Source of the DNA: Eustoma russellianum
Taxonomy: Eukaryota; Streptophyta; Magnoliopsida; Gentianales; Gentianaceae
DNA length: 64,000 nt
NCBI GenBank assembly: GCA_036186865.1
Contig: AP025047.1
Coordinates: forward strand, 29,132,822 to 29,196,821
Reading direction: 5' to 3'
The notes beneath the pieces are model-generated. The model did no database searches. It was given only the letters and a program-made list of their open reading frames with translations, and was not told the DNA's origin. The position numbers and the translations under genes were made by a program. This document shows, one piece after another, positions 11,189 to 23,236 of this stretch (positions are counted from its first letter, which is position 1; every line of letters starts with the position of its first letter).

Positions 11189-14100
11189 ATAACTAACTCG
11201 TAAGGACCCAAAATTAAAAGGGTACCTAAATCACCTTTGTACATTGCACGGAACCCACATATCAAAAGATACATCTATCAAGTGGTTCCTTGACAGTGGT
11301 TGCTCGAGGCACATGATGGGTGACCCGAGCTTATTCACAAAGTTGAAAAAGGTCACAAAAGGCGGATCCATGACCTTTGGAGATAACAATGAAGGCAAGA
11401 TCATCAGAAAAGGTACAATTGGAAGCCCAAGCACCCTTCAAATCTCCAACGTCTTTTTGGTAAGCAACTTATCCTATAATCTTCTTAGCATTTCACAATT
11501 TATTGATAATGGTTTCGATGTGTGTTTTACTCATCCATATTGCAATATAATAAATAAAAATGAAGAAACAGTTTTAAAAGAAAAACGGGAAGGAAACATT
11601 TTTATGCTTTCCATGGATGACATGTTAGACGCTAAGGTTAAGTGTTTTATGTCAAATCAACCTAACGTTATTTGTGGCATAGACGTTTAGGACACATCGG
11701 CATTTCTACACTTGAAAAACTCCAACGAAAGAACCTAATACGAGGATTGCCTTCACTTGATTTTGACAACTTTCAGTTCTGTGAATCTTGCATTAAAGGC
11801 AAACAAACACGCGAGTCGCTTAAACCTAAAAATGAAATAAGCACGACTAGAGTTTTAGAATTACTACGCATTGACTTGTTTGGTCCTAGTCGCACTACGA
11901 GTCTCGGTGGACGTCATTATGCATGTGAGATTGTTGATGATTTTTCTCGTTATACTTGGACTTTGTTTCTTGCATATAAAGATGATAGTGCCATTGAGAT
12001 TGCGAAACTAATAAAACAACTTGAAAATCAATATGGTGTCAATGTGAAAAGGATAAGAAGCGATAGAGGTGGTGAATTTAAAAACAAGGACATGATTGCA
12101 TTTTGCAAAGAAAAATGAATTAAACACGAGTTTTCGCCACCTAGAACTCCTCAACTGAATGAGGTAGTAGAAAGAAAGAATAGGACATTACAAGAAATTG
12201 CTAGAACCATGTTGTGTGAGAATAAATTGCCTAGAATTTTTGTGGGCGGAAGCCGTAAATTGTGCATGCTACATAGTTAATCGTTTGTCTATTAGAAAGA
12301 AAATAAATAAGACACCTTATGAGATATTAAATGATCGCATGTCTAAAATTGATTATTTTTGTGTCTTTGTTTGCAAATATTTTGTTTTAAATGCGAAAGA
12401 AAATTTAGATAAGTTTGAATCTAAATCAATTGAATGCATCTTTGTTGGGTGTTCTGTGAATTCAAAAGCATATAGATGTTATGATCCCATCACTAGGCAA
12501 ATTCTATAGTCTATTCATGTGAAGTTTAATGAATTTGGTGTGATTGATAAAGATAAAGAATATGACGATGATTTTGAATTAAAACCCGTGTTGAATGATG
12601 ATGATGGCATGCATGATATACTAGATACACATGATACACTAGAAATGCATGATCACATCGAAATGCATGAGAACGTAGAAAATAATCAACCAAGATGGCA
12701 TAGAGATCACTCAAACGATCTCATTATAGGCAATACCACTCACGGTGTGCGACCACGTAGAAGAATAAATCCAGATGAAATAAATCAATTTCATGACATG
12801 ATATCCGAAATTGAACCTAAGAATGTGCATGATGCTTTGAGTGATTCTTCTTGGATTGATGCTATGCATGATGAACTTAATCAATTTGTTAGAAATGACA
12901 TATGGGATTTAGTGCCATGACCACAGGATAAGACTATAATAGGCACAAAGTGGGTGTTTAGAAATAAAATGAATGAAGAAGGAAAAGTTGTTAGAAACAA
13001 ACCTAGACTTGTAGCACAAGGATATAATCAAGAAGAAGGAATTGATTATGATGAAACATTTGCACCCGTAGCACGTTTAGAAGTCATACGACTTTTACTT
13101 GCTATTGTTTGCATGAAAGATTTTAAACTCTATCAAATGGACGTGAAAAGTGCATTCTTAAATGGCTTTATACAAGAAGAGGTATACGTGAAACAACCAC
13201 CCGGTTTTGAAGATTTGAAACACCCCGATCACGTGTACAAACTAACGAAGGCACTATATGGTTTAAAGAAAGCACCTAGAGCATGGTATGATCGTTTTGC
13301 TACTTTTCTCTTAGAAAACGGTTTTAAAAGAGGCACTATAGATAGTACTCTATTTTTAAAACAAGATAAATCGGATTTACTCATTATTCAAATTTATGTT
13401 GATGACATCATTTTCAGCTCCACTTCTCATAAACTTGTTGAGGATTTTGAAATTTGCATGAAATCTGAATTTGAAATGTCTATGGTTGGCGAATTGAATT
13501 ACTTTCTTGGCTTGCGAATTAAACAAACGAGTAAAGGTATATAAATGATATGATTAAAAAGTTCAATTTTGAAAATTTAAAACCCTCTCCCACCCCTATG
13601 AGTGTCACAACTAAATTAGATAAAGATGAACATGGTAAGGATTTTGATAATGCCTTATATAGATCTATGATTGGCTTTTTGCTATATCTTACTGCTAGTA
13701 GACCTGATATCATGTTCAGTGTATGTATGTGTCCACGTTTTTGAAGTCAACCAAAGGTGTCTCACAATAATGCCGTGAAAAGAATATTCCGATATATTAA
13801 GGACACACCCATCTTAGGCATTTGGTATGATAAAGATTGTGAATTTAACTTACATGTCTATACTGATGCAAATTATGGTGGCTGTAAAATAGATAGGAAA
13901 AGCACAAGTGGCACTTGTCAATTTATAGGAAATTCACTTATTTCATGGTTTTCTAAAAAGCAAGCAAGTGTATCTTTATCCACTACTGAAGCTGAATACA
14001 TGCCACTTAGTCTTTGTTGCACACAATTACTATGGCTAAAGCAACAACTTTCTGACTTTGGAATTACGGTAACTAAGATTCTTATATATTGTGATAGTAT

Positions 14101-14323
14101 GAGCGCCATCAACTTATCTAAGAACCCCGTGCTACACTCTAAGGCCAAGCATATAGAAGTACGCTATCACTTCCTTCGTGATCACGTAAATAATGGTGAT
14201 CCTGTCATAGATCACGTACGCACTGAGGCACAAGTAGCTGACATTTTCACTGAAGCATTAAATCAAGCCACGTACGAAAATCTTTTTTCTAAATTAGGCA
14301 TGATTTCTGCTGATTTGATTTGA
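11189..14323 (+). pseudogene. copia A pol: protease, integrase, RT, RNase H
   Basis: Protease motif WFLDSGCSRHM is at about 11282-11314. The gag-pre-integrase region WHRRLGHIGIS starts about 11674, after a frameshift. The integrase core begins at about 11866 (RIDLFGPS), with SDRGGEF near 12060. RT starts about 12945 with the catalytic YVDDI near 13398. RNase H covers about 13855-14300 with STTEAEY near 13978. Stops or frameshifts occur near 11687, 12116, 12200, 12509, 12918, 13543 and 13742. Domain order integrase before RT fixes the superfamily as Ty1/copia. No env-like frame follows RNase H. Confidence 0.93.
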
Positions 14324-14368
14324 TTGTGTTTCCATATTTACATGCATTTTTGATTGACTTTCCAAAAT

Positions 14369-14568
14369 AAAGGGGGAGAGAATGCATGATTTAAGGGGGA
14401 GAGAGAGATTGATTGCATTAAGGGGGGGAGAGAGAATGATTGCACAAATCAAGGGGAGAAAATTCGAAATTTGAAATTCAAAATTTGAATTTGTGCATGA
14501 TTGGAGGGGAGCGACAAAATTTAAATCATGAACGTAGGTTATTTTGTAAATCATCAAAAGGGAGAGAG
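14369..14568 (+). promoter_or_regulatory. multiple polypurine tracts before copia A 3' LTR
   Basis: AAGGGGGAGAG-like tracts occur at about 14369, 14393, 14420 and 14448, with the last at 14557-14568 touching the LTR. An AT-rich inverted repeat (AAATTTGAA/TTCAAAATTT type) lies near 14465-14490. Repeated purine tracts are a known Sirevirus trait. The terminal one should prime plus-strand synthesis. Confidence 0.85.
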
Positions 14569-17500
14569 TGTAGAGAAAAAGGGGTTTGAGTGACTACAAA
14601 ATGCATGATTTAAATAACGTGTATTAAAGAAATGCATGACATATTTTATGACATGACACGTTTTTGCATAAAACTTGCCTTATATAGTTCATATATAATG
14701 TTGTCGTACTAACGAGCCATGAAGCTTTAAAGCTTGCATCAAATGGCAAGCATTTGTTGTGTTTGAACTATTTTCAAGTGCCATCATTAATGAACTAAAC
14801 TAGTTCATTAAATGAAGTACTTAGTTAAATAAACTAAGTAGTTCATTAAAGGAAGCTATATTTGGAAAAGGCACAAAGGCAAAAAATTGAAGAATAGAAA
14901 GTTCTCCTCTCCCTTTATACACGCCATTATACATATATTTTTATATATATTCAGATTTTTTTTAAAAACACATACACATATATTCTAACGTACTACCGAC
15001 ACGTTATATATTTTACAAACGTACGTTAACGTCACACCTCTATATTTACCTCATATTTGTGAGTATATTCAGGTCTTATATCATATGATATAAGTCATGG
15101 TGATGACAAATTTATTACGACACGTTAAAAGGTTCTAAACCAAAAATTGTCGTATCGGGTGAATACCAAAACTTCGCCAACGTGTCACGTACTTGCCATA
15201 TATAGATGGCCAGCCCCTACACTTCAAAAATGGCCACAATTTCGTGTCTTATATGGTATATACAGCCATAAAATCATTCCATGTTGGCACACACAAATCA
15301 CCCCAAATTAAGGCCAAATTGTGGAGATTCCAAATTCAATTTTTGTCACATGATTAGGCGCCACTTTAAATCAGCCATGAGTGCTGAATATTAAAGTTTA
15401 ATTTATGTATATTATGTGTAACATAATATATATAGCATGTGCAAAAAGTTGGAATTTAATCGGAGAAAAATCGGGTAATCGACAAACGTCGAAAATTCAG
15501 TTTTCTACGAACACGACACATGGAACATTTTTGGCATGACATATAACATGTATCTAGACACTTTTTACATACTATATACATTCTAAAGTGTTCTAGAAAA
15601 ATCAATTAAGGGCTGATTGGAATATACCATATGTGTATGATTATATATGCACTATTTCACAAAGTTTGCAAAAATAAAATTCAGTACATGTACACTCATC
15701 ATCACACGACTATCTTAGCTTGATGAAACATATGTGGAGCTTTGTTGGCATCTTGATTGGCCAAAAATGAAGCATACAATTTTGGTGACATAAAGAAAGG
15801 AGTTACACAAGGTAACATTTCAAACTTTGTCATATTTGTGACACATGCTGAAAATTCAGCATGTGTAGTATGGCTGGCCAAATTTTTGCTACTAAATGAG
15901 CCATATTTACTACCTTGAATTATATGGATTGATTGAAAGATAATATGGCAATGTTTTAAATATATTATGGAAATAATCAAGTGATATTTTCAAATATCAC
16001 ATATGCTGAAAATTTCAGCATGTGTGTAATGCATATGGCCGATTTTATGGCCTTCTTGATGACTAATTTTATTCCAAAATTAGTAGAAATGTTATGTACT
16101 AAATGATGATTGATTTCTTCTTTATTTTCAAGGAATTAATCAAATGCAAACTTGTCAACAATTTGAATAAAGTGTGAATATCACACATGCTGAAATTTCA
16201 GCATGTGAAGAAAGAATATGGCCGAATTTTTGGAAGAAATTGGTGATTAGTTGTCTTGCTAATTATGTGGAATTATTTTATGACTTATGGCAACATTTTT
16301 ATGGCTAATTGGCACATGTTTTTAAGGATTATTTTCAGATTTATCTAGTCATCAAATGATGACAACTTCCATCCAATCAATGAGTGCCAAGCGAGCAAGA
16401 GCTTAATGATCATCCAATGAGGAGTTGCCAAGTAAGCAAGAAAATGTCACAATGATGCAATATACTCTTCCAAGGACTTAGAAGATAATTTTCAAGAGGA
16501 AGAGAAGGCTATAGGGGGCGGCCACTATGGATAAAAAGGAAAGAAAAGAGCAAACAAAATACAAGACAAGTCTTGAAAATTCAAGTGCTCAAAACGTGTT
16601 CATCTCCTTCTTTCTACACTTCTTTCTTTCTTCTCTCTTAAAGCCTATTGTATCCATATTCATACATCTTGAACAGGCTTCATCTATACCACCATATACT
16701 TTTTATTGTTGTAAAAGATTGATCAAGGTGTGATCAATCTTGCATTTGCAAGGAGGTGGTGTTCGTGATCGTTATAATCATTTACAAGGTTTGTAAAGGG
16801 TTGGAGTTGGTGTGTAACTCCATCAAACCTGTGTGGTAAGATGTTATTTGTGTTGTGTGATTAGTTCTAACCGAGGAAGGTGTCCTCGAAGACTGGAGTA
16901 GGTTGTTTTAACCGAACCAGTATAAAATTCCTCGTGTTCTTTACTTTCAGCACTTACTTTCAGTTTCCAGCAGAGTGCATCATTTTCATAACGTTATTAA
17001 AAATAGTAAACGAATTTCAAAAATCACAAAACTTTCAGGAAACATAGCCACACGTCTTAAGGTTCTTTTGGCACAAGTAGCAACCCTTTTGGACAAGTAT
17101 AAGCCATCAAACGCCTAAAGTTCTGAGACTAGTGTAGTGAGATTTTCAGGCTTGCAAAGGTTGAGACTTTGAACGTATTTGACTAACTTCCCAAAAGAAT
17201 TTTTCAAAACTATTTCAACCCAATTAAATACACCTAATAAGTAGTTAGTCATTAAATTTTCAGAGCATTTGGAGTCACGGTTAAATAGCAATTAATTTTT
17301 CAATTCAGACTACCGTTTCTGGCAGATTTGCACAATCTGACCACCAACGATTTTTAAAGGAGTTAAAGGTTGAATTTTAATCCGAAATTTTTAGGAGATA
17401 CTCAGAACATCTGAGACTAAGATCTCTCCAAATTTCAGAATTTTTGAATCAAAACGTTTGAAAACAGGTCCTGAAAACAGAAACTGTTTTCAGAAGTTGG

Positions 17501-17590
17501 GTTTTTGGTTTAAAACAATTTTAAAAACCAAATTTTCCGCACCCACTATTCAACCCTCCCCCCTTCTAGTGGTGCCTTGCAGGTCCTACA
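14569..17590 (+). repeat. alpha LTR shared by copia A (3') and copia B (5')
   Basis: 3,022 bases, TGTAG...CTACA. A TATA-like CATATATAG lies at about 15196-15204, in a block conserved in all related LTRs as TATAAAG followed by ATGGCC. Three near-perfect palindromes occur at 15841-15866, about 16003-16021 and 16184-16207. Hairpin 16715-16741 is the same as in the 5' LTR. It ends three bases before a second primer-binding site, so one LTR serves two internal regions. Confidence 0.92.
15841..16207. repeat. three palindromes centred on GCTGAA/TTCAGC in alpha LTR
   Basis: 15841-15866 has 12-base arms ACACATGCTGAA/TTCAGCATGTGT around AA. About 16003-16021 has arms ATGCTGAAA/TTTCAGCAT. 16184-16207 is a perfect 24-base palindrome with arms CACATGCTGAAA/TTTCAGCATGTG. 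Spacing is about 160-185 bases. A single decayed copy is present in the beta LTRs (about 25205 and 39273). Confidence 0.9.
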
Positions 17591-18831
17591 AATGGTATCA
17601 GAGCGCAGGAACACTCACAACTAAAGGATCCAACAATCTAAGTGAGATGGCAACCACAAACTTCAAAACCGAGCAAGAAGGTATGTCCCGTCAAAGGCCT
17701 CCTCTCTTTGACGGTGAGTCTTTCATTCAATGGAAGTTAAGAATGAAACTTTTTCTTATGGCTATTGATATTGATCTTTGGTCCATTATAGAAGATGGTC
17801 CATTTGTTCCGTCAAAATTATCCACTGTAGATGGAGTCACACTAGAGGTTGTTAATCCTAAGCAAGAGTATACTAGTGATGATAAGAAGAGACTGAGCAT
17901 GAACGCTAGATCTATGCAATTACTTCTAAATGGGCTAAGTAAAAGTGAATCTTGCTATGTTTTAAAATGTTCTAGTGCTTAAGAAATGTGGAGAATTCTT
18001 GGAATGAAACACGAAGGCACTAGTCAAGTAAAAGAGTTCAAAATCGACATGCTTATGTCCACACTCGAGTTATTTAAATTATTGCCAAATGAATCTATCG
18101 TTGATATGGACCTACGCTTGACTAACATTTACAATTCTCTTGAGTCTCTTGGCAAAGCCTTCTCTATGCAGGAAAAGGTACAAAAGGTCTTACGAAGCCT
18201 TCCATCCGAGTGGGACCCTAAAGTAACGGCCATAGGGGAAAGCAAAGAAACTAAATCAATTAAGATGGAGGAACTAATTGGATCACTTAAGGTATATGAG
18301 AACAAACTCACTATAAGGAAATCGGAATCATCATCAAAACAAGGTAAGACTATTGCATTTAAATCAAATGAATACGTCTCTACTTCTTCCGATCACGTAG
18401 ATGATAGTGATTCTGAATCAGACAACGATGACTTAATTTTATTGGCTAAAGGCTTGAGAAAATTCATGAGAAAGTCATTTAAAAACAAACCTAAGGGCAT
18501 TTCCACTAAAAGAAATAAGAATAAGACAAATGACAAGGATGTTAAATGTTACGAACGCGGTAAACTTGGACATCTATCATATGACTGCCCTAATAAGGAC
18601 AAGTAAACAAACAAACACCCTGACAAGGATCGGACCAAAAATAGACTCGTCTCAGAACCTAAGCAAAGGAAAAAAGCTCTCAAGGCCTCCATTTGGAGTG
18701 ATACATTTGATTCTGAGACTGATACAGAAGAGGAGACTGCACAAGTATGCTTTGTATCCAAAGCATCAAATGAGGTATCTTCTGACCCTAATTCTGACTC
18801 TGAGCCTTCTTATGATGATCTTTTTAGTCAG
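17591..18831 (+). mobile_element. copia B (alpha family), internal 5' part only
   Basis: The primer-binding site TGGTATCAGAGC is at 17593-17604, two bases after the shared LTR. The sequence then matches copia A from leader through gag with few differences. It stops at 18831, within the codons for SYDDLFSQ, where zeta sequence begins. There is no pol. Confidence 0.92.
17648..18831 (+). pseudogene. copia B gag, truncated
   Basis: ATG at 17648 (MATTNFKTEQEG). The N-terminal UBN2-type region runs on to a TAA at 17980-17982, resumes at 17986 and ends at a TAA at 18604-18606. The zinc knuckle has lost its second Cys (codon CGC at 18556). All three lesions are the same as in copia A, whereas the A stop at about 9573 is absent here. 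The remaining acidic stretch is cut off at 18831 before the coiled coil. Confidence 0.9.
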
Positions 18832-19067
18832 TCGTGCTGCGCCACACTCCTCCGCATCTTTTTGTAGAAGGATAGCAGGCCTGACTGCACGGCGGTGGAG
18901 ACAGTGTTGTGCCTGCTGTGTCATAGTTTTAGCTGTTTCTGCTGCTGTGCTAAGGTGTTGTTCATTGTGACTATGGCATCTGCAAGGGCTTGAGGAATAA
19001 CCCTCTAATTCTGGTGGTTATCACCACTATTTCCTCCATCACTGGATTGTTCACATCTTGGAGGCAT
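18832..19067 (-). pseudogene. zeta gag N-terminus
   Basis: The ATG is complementary to 19065-19067. The product begins MPPRCEQSSDGGN, like delta gag (MPPRRDNAGNSGN), and shares VIPQALADAIVT with the delta VLPQVLTDALTV. There are in-frame stops after about 20 and about 52 codons. A glutamine-rich part follows, then the homology is cut off at the copia B boundary. Confidence 0.75.
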
Positions 19068-19359
19068 TTTCTAGAACTTAGAACAGTTAAAAATACATAT
19101 ATATTTTTTAGGCTAAGTTGGGGGATATTTTGGGAATTTCTAACCACCTAAGGGTGCATGCAAAAGTTCAAGGGTAAAATGGTAATTAAATAAAAGAAAA
19201 CAATAGAACACTCTCACACCCCTTAACCCGATCAGAACTTAAGTCTAATATCATCTCTTAAGTCTACTTTGTTTCTTAGGGGTAAAAATTGTCATTTTAA
19301 GAAAAAATGTCTAAGTGATCTAGTTAATCCTGCATTTCCGAGACAGATTTGGAGCCTCG

Positions 19360-19371
19360 GCTCTGATACCA
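19360..19371 (-). other. primer-binding site of zeta
   Basis: The complement of 19360-19371 is TGGTATCAGAGC, two bases from the LTR that starts (plus-strand sense) TGTAGCGCC at 19374. It matches initiator tRNA-Met. Confidence 0.92.
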
Positions 19372-19373
19372 TT

Positions 19374-20725
19374 TGTAGCGCCTCGCTCTCGGACCCTAAC
19401 ATCAGGAACGGTGCAGCTGTTGTAGTCTACACGAGAACCACAATGCGTCATTCAAATTTCTTATACGTCAGAAATAACGTAGAAATTTTCTGCGGAAACG
19501 ATAATTATAAATTCGAATTCATTTTATAAATAACCTTAATACAAAAAATAAATAATCGTTTACAGCTGACGAGACCCAATACACCGAAACAGAATTCTAC
19601 CGTTCTGATATGAATAAATATAAAGCCTTTCAAAGTTCCTACGCGGATAATGTCAAGTCTCCAAAATATCCCATAAGGCTCACTCGTCCCAGCTAGCTTG
19701 GTCTGACCCATCCTCAACAAATGTGTACTCAAAATCTGGCTCACCTGTGGAAGGATTAGTAGTAGGGGTGAGTAATTGGGAGATCACCCGTAGGTTACCC
19801 ATCTTTTGCCAGAAAGGAATCATACTCACAAAATACATAAACATGTAAAGAAAATAACAACAACATTTAAATATATAAAGAACAGCAATATTTGAAGCGT
19901 AAAATAAACACACACTTGTCTAATCAAATGCATTGTGCAACTTCATGATGCATACTCCTTCTCACTACCGTATCACACGCAACAACATTATTATCTCATA
20001 CAACATCCTCCTTTCTTTCTATGATATGCCATGCATGTCCCAGGTCCTACTCCTTGCTCTGTTTCGTAGAGGCAACGCCCCGAAGGGTCATGCTCCATAT
20101 CGTGGAGTCAATGTATATCTCGCTCCGTATCGTGGAGTCAACGTATATCTCGCTCTGTATCATGGAGTCAGTGTAGATCTCGCTCCATAACATGGAGTCA
20201 GTGGACATCGCTCCATAACGTGCAGCCACTCGCCCCGAAGGGTCACACGCACCTGTATCATAGAGTCACATGCCCCAAAGGGTCAGACGCACCTGTATCG
20301 TAAGGTCACACACCCCAAAGGGAATCACACGCACCTGTATCGTAGTGTTATGACCCATATTTCTAGGACAGTGGAAAATGAAATAAGACAATGGAAAATA
20401 GAACGCAAGTGCGATGTCTATAAAACTTCTGTATAATTTAAATTTTGATTTAGGATAAAATAGTATCTCGATAGCATATATCGGGGTTAGAAACACTCGG
20501 AAAAATAATCAAGACGATAAGTAACGGATATAAAGATATACGACGAAACTAGGTAATGAACGTTTCAAATATACAATAGGATTTAAATAAATTAGTTGGT
20601 ACCAACTCAAGTTGATAGACATAAATTAAACCAAATAAAAAAAATACTAGACACAATTATTTTCACCACTCAAACAAATAGAAAAACACAATAAGACATA
20701 ACCAATGTCTTGGAAAGAAGCAAAT
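19374..20725 (-). repeat. zeta LTR (right edge approximate)
   Basis: The LTR 3' end is exact: CTACA on the minus strand at 19374. A tandem-repeat block lies at 20060-20347. The outer LTR end was not found. The sequence beyond 20350 is AT-rich with no clear ACA end before the microsatellite at 20729. Small open frames here are not supported as genes. Confidence 0.7.
20060..20347 (-). repeat. tandem repeats in zeta LTR: 30-bp and 40-bp units
   Basis: About 4-5 units of 30 bases run through 20093-20212 (plus-strand ...TCGTGGAGTCAACGTATATC...). About 3 units of 40 bases run through 20230-20347 (CCCGAAGGGTCACACGCACC...). The first type holds CTCC...GGAG and the second CCC-GAA-GGG dyads. The block lies 686-973 bases from the LTR 3' end. 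Confidence 0.85.
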
Positions 20726-20728
20726 GAA

Positions 20729-20783
20729 ATATACATATATATATATATATATAGTATATAATATATATGTATATATATGTATC
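20729..20783. repeat. TA-rich microsatellite
   Basis: Runs of TATATA and ATATATGTATA separate zeta from the LINE 3' fragment. Any LINE target duplication would be hidden here. Confidence 0.8.
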
Positions 20784-21790
20784 CCAATGTTACCACCTTT
20801 GCATGTAGAGATCCAAGCTATGCTTTTCTCACTTCTTTTCTTCATAACAGCTGGGTTTGTAGATATTATGGTTGAGACAGATTGCCAGCAATTGTTGCAT
20901 TTGCTCAAGACTAATACTGCGTTATCTGGGCGTTTGGGTAGTGACTTTGTGCGCCTGCATTCTTTACTATCAGGCTTCCAAATCATAGTATCCTATATTC
21001 CACGGGAGGGAAATGCAGTATCGCATTTTCTGTCTCAGCATGTGCTTATGCATAGCCACACGATTGTTTACTGCACAACATCAGAGTTACCCCCAATGGT
21101 CCATGCAGCGCTACATACAGATCTTCATACGCCATACATTCGACTGTAGTGGATTGAGCAGAATGACAAGTCTCTATTATCTTGCCTGCATCTTTTTGAT
21201 GCAGGCGACTGGGTATGCTTTGAACTATATTTGCTTCATGCACTATGATCACTGGTGGAATATGTTTTCCTTATTGTTGCCCGTACCCAAATTGGTTACG
21301 GGCAACATGGGTACTATGCTTTCCATAATCTACTTCTCTATTCTTATATTGGTCCCTTATCTTGTTTGCATGACATCTTGCTTCTTTGTCGAGGTACACA
21401 AGCGAAGTCTACTCGCTGCTAGTCCAATGGATGATTTTTCAGTAGTTGCCTCTCATGGTCGCCTACGTTCCCAGCTTTTGATTCCATCTCCGGCGACTAT
21501 TATTCATCCTGCGTTTCTTTTCTGCTACATTACTTACTCTTTTGTATAGAATCTTCAGGACATTCTAATTATATAAATATGTACGCTTTTTCCTTCGCTA
21601 ATGTTTTATCCATAAGGGTGGTTTTTCTTGGCAAGGTTTTAATGCAGCATATCATATATGATTGGAGATTGGCAATCATTACTTTCCTGCATTTTCTTTT
21701 TTCGTATGATGACATTGGTTGTATTTTGGCTATCTCCAGCCGCAATTGAGGCTTTCATTAATAAAGTTACCTTTATATAAAAAAAATATA
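20784..21790 (+). pseudogene. L1-type LINE 3' end: RNase H domain and 3' UTR
   Basis: The frame through about 20790-21050 encodes EIQAMLFSLLFF...GFVDIMVETDCQQLLHLL and IPREGNAVSHFLSQH. This is the plant-type RNase H-like domain (RVT_3) found at the end of plant L1 ORF2. The rest of ORF2 is missing, as in a 5'-truncated LINE insertion. After the stop the sequence runs about 640 bases as 3' UTR and ends AATAAAG...ATAAAAAAAATA at 21759-21790, a short poly(A)-like tail. A target duplication cannot be fixed because both flanks are ATATATGTA-rich. Confidence 0.8.
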
Positions 21791-21987
21791 TAATCATATA
21801 TGTAAAAGGTACATAAGAGCTTTGGCGATCGCGGTGATCTTCGCCTAGTCGGTGGCGCCGTCCGCCGCAATTGCTATATCGCTCGTCGTCTACCTTGATT
21901 GCGCTGCTTTGTTCACTCTGATTGTATCTTCTTCACTCCTCTTGCTACTTCTACGACAAAGCTTCTATTTTTTTCCTGTTTCGCGCA

Positions 21988-23165
21988 ATGGCTTCTACGC
22001 AGCCGCCTTCTTTTACGGCTGTCATCTCTGGCAATGCCGCTGCTGCATCAATTGCTATCTCTACTAAAACAGTCTCACTTTACAAGGGAATTCCACTAAT
22101 TTCATTTTCCGATACTGAGATCGACGCAGTTGCTGCTCCCTTCAGGTATTCTTTGGTTGGAACGTTCGGGTATGGTCATCCTCCTTTGAAGGTTATCCGT
22201 GACGTTTTTGAAAAGATAGGTTTGCACAATGATTTGCAGATTACGCTAATTGATCAAACTCATATTCTTTTGAATTTCCGCAATGAATCTGATTATCTCC
22301 ACTGCTTCTATCGACGATCATGGTATATCTCTGGATGACATATGAGAATCACAAAATGGACAGTAGATTTTGACCCTGCTGCGGATGTTCCAATAGTGCC
22401 GGTTTGGGTTGCCTTTCCTGGCCTCCCTATTCATCTTCATCATCGTTCAGCCCTCTTCGAAATTGTGCGTCCTATTGGTAACCCTATCAAACTTGATGTC
22501 ACCACGTCGGATGGGTTGCATCCATATGTTGCATGAGTGTGTGTTGAAGTAGATGTCTCGTAGGAGTTACCACAGAAAATATATTTGCATGCTAAGCAAA
22601 AGATCATTTTGCAACCAGTGGTTTATGAGGATCTGCCTTTATTTTGTACAACATGTCTTCGACTTGGCCATGCAACCGGTTTGTGTCCTTTATCTCCTAC
22701 GTCGAGTGTGCCACCACCTCCACCGCTGCATACACTAGCCACAAGGTGGACGCCTAAAAAAGGCCAGCCATAGTTCGAGCTGATGTTGTTTCAGAGCCAG
22801 TTGTCTTGCTTTCTCGTCAACCAGTGGATAATACTCCAACTGAGTCAAATGACGTCTGCCCACCTGTGCCAAGAAATGAGCAGGATATCTCCAACTTAGG
22901 TGCTAATGCTGATTTTCCGCTGCAGTAAGAATTTATGGATCAATGTGACGTTACACATTCTTCTGATACAGAAATACAGATTGATGAACATCAGCCCGCT
23001 TTACTGTCAGTATCGGAGGATGTTGTTCGGAAAATCCTGTTATTGCCCCAATCCCCATCTGAAGATGTTTTGATCTCATGTCTAGAGGAGTCGTCGACAG
23101 ATGCAGGATTTATCCCTATGGTTCGATGTCGACAAAGGAGAACGCGTAAGGATTTGCCTCCGTAA
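21988..23165 (+). pseudogene. LINE ORF1 (DUF4283 and CCHC zinc knuckle)
   Basis: The ATG at 21988 gives MASTQPPSFTAVISGN. A DUF4283-type region follows, with LVGTFGYGHPPLKVIRDVF and, after a stop at 22336-22338, MRITKWTVDFDP and PVWVAFPGLPIHLHH. A zinc knuckle CTTCLRLGHATGLC (C-x2-C-x4-H-x4-C) lies at about 22649-22690. The C-terminus at about 22935-23165 is acidic and ends in a basic RCRQRRTRKD. This is the RNA-binding chaperone-like protein of plant L1 elements. Stops at 22534-22536 (TGA, probably from CGA) and about 22561 (TAG, probably from CAG) plus frame changes make it inactive. Confidence 0.85.
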
Positions 23166-23236
23166 CCGCCCTCAACTATTCTTACACGAAGTGCCACTCG
23201 ATCATCTCAGGGAAGTGATATTACTCTTTCTCAATA

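Larger units (their letters stand above)
8191..17590 (+). mobile_element. Ty1/copia element A (alpha family), 5' LTR incomplete
   Basis: Partial 5' LTR, primer-binding site, gag, pol in the order protease-integrase-RT-RNase H (diagnostic of Ty1/copia), several purine tracts, then a 3.0-kb 3' LTR. The left part of the 5' LTR is displaced by G1. Multiple purine tracts before the 3' LTR and the long Gag with a coiled-coil tail suggest the Sirevirus (SIRE/Maximus) lineage, but that placement is an inference. Many stops make it inactive. Confidence 0.93.
18832..20725 (-). mobile_element. minus-strand Ty3/gypsy fragment zeta (LTR, leader, gag start)
   Basis: Read on the minus strand: LTR ending in CTACA, primer-binding site, leader of about 290 bases, then a gag start cut off at 18832. 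The left edge joins copia B. The right edge is unclear because the LTR fades into AT-rich DNA and a TA microsatellite before the LINE. No pol or second LTR is present. Confidence 0.75.

Noticed and set aside
14324..14568. Env-like open frame after RNase H, as in some Sireviruses
   Set aside because: The interval is about 245 bases of purine tracts with no frame of meaningful length. The same holds in gamma.
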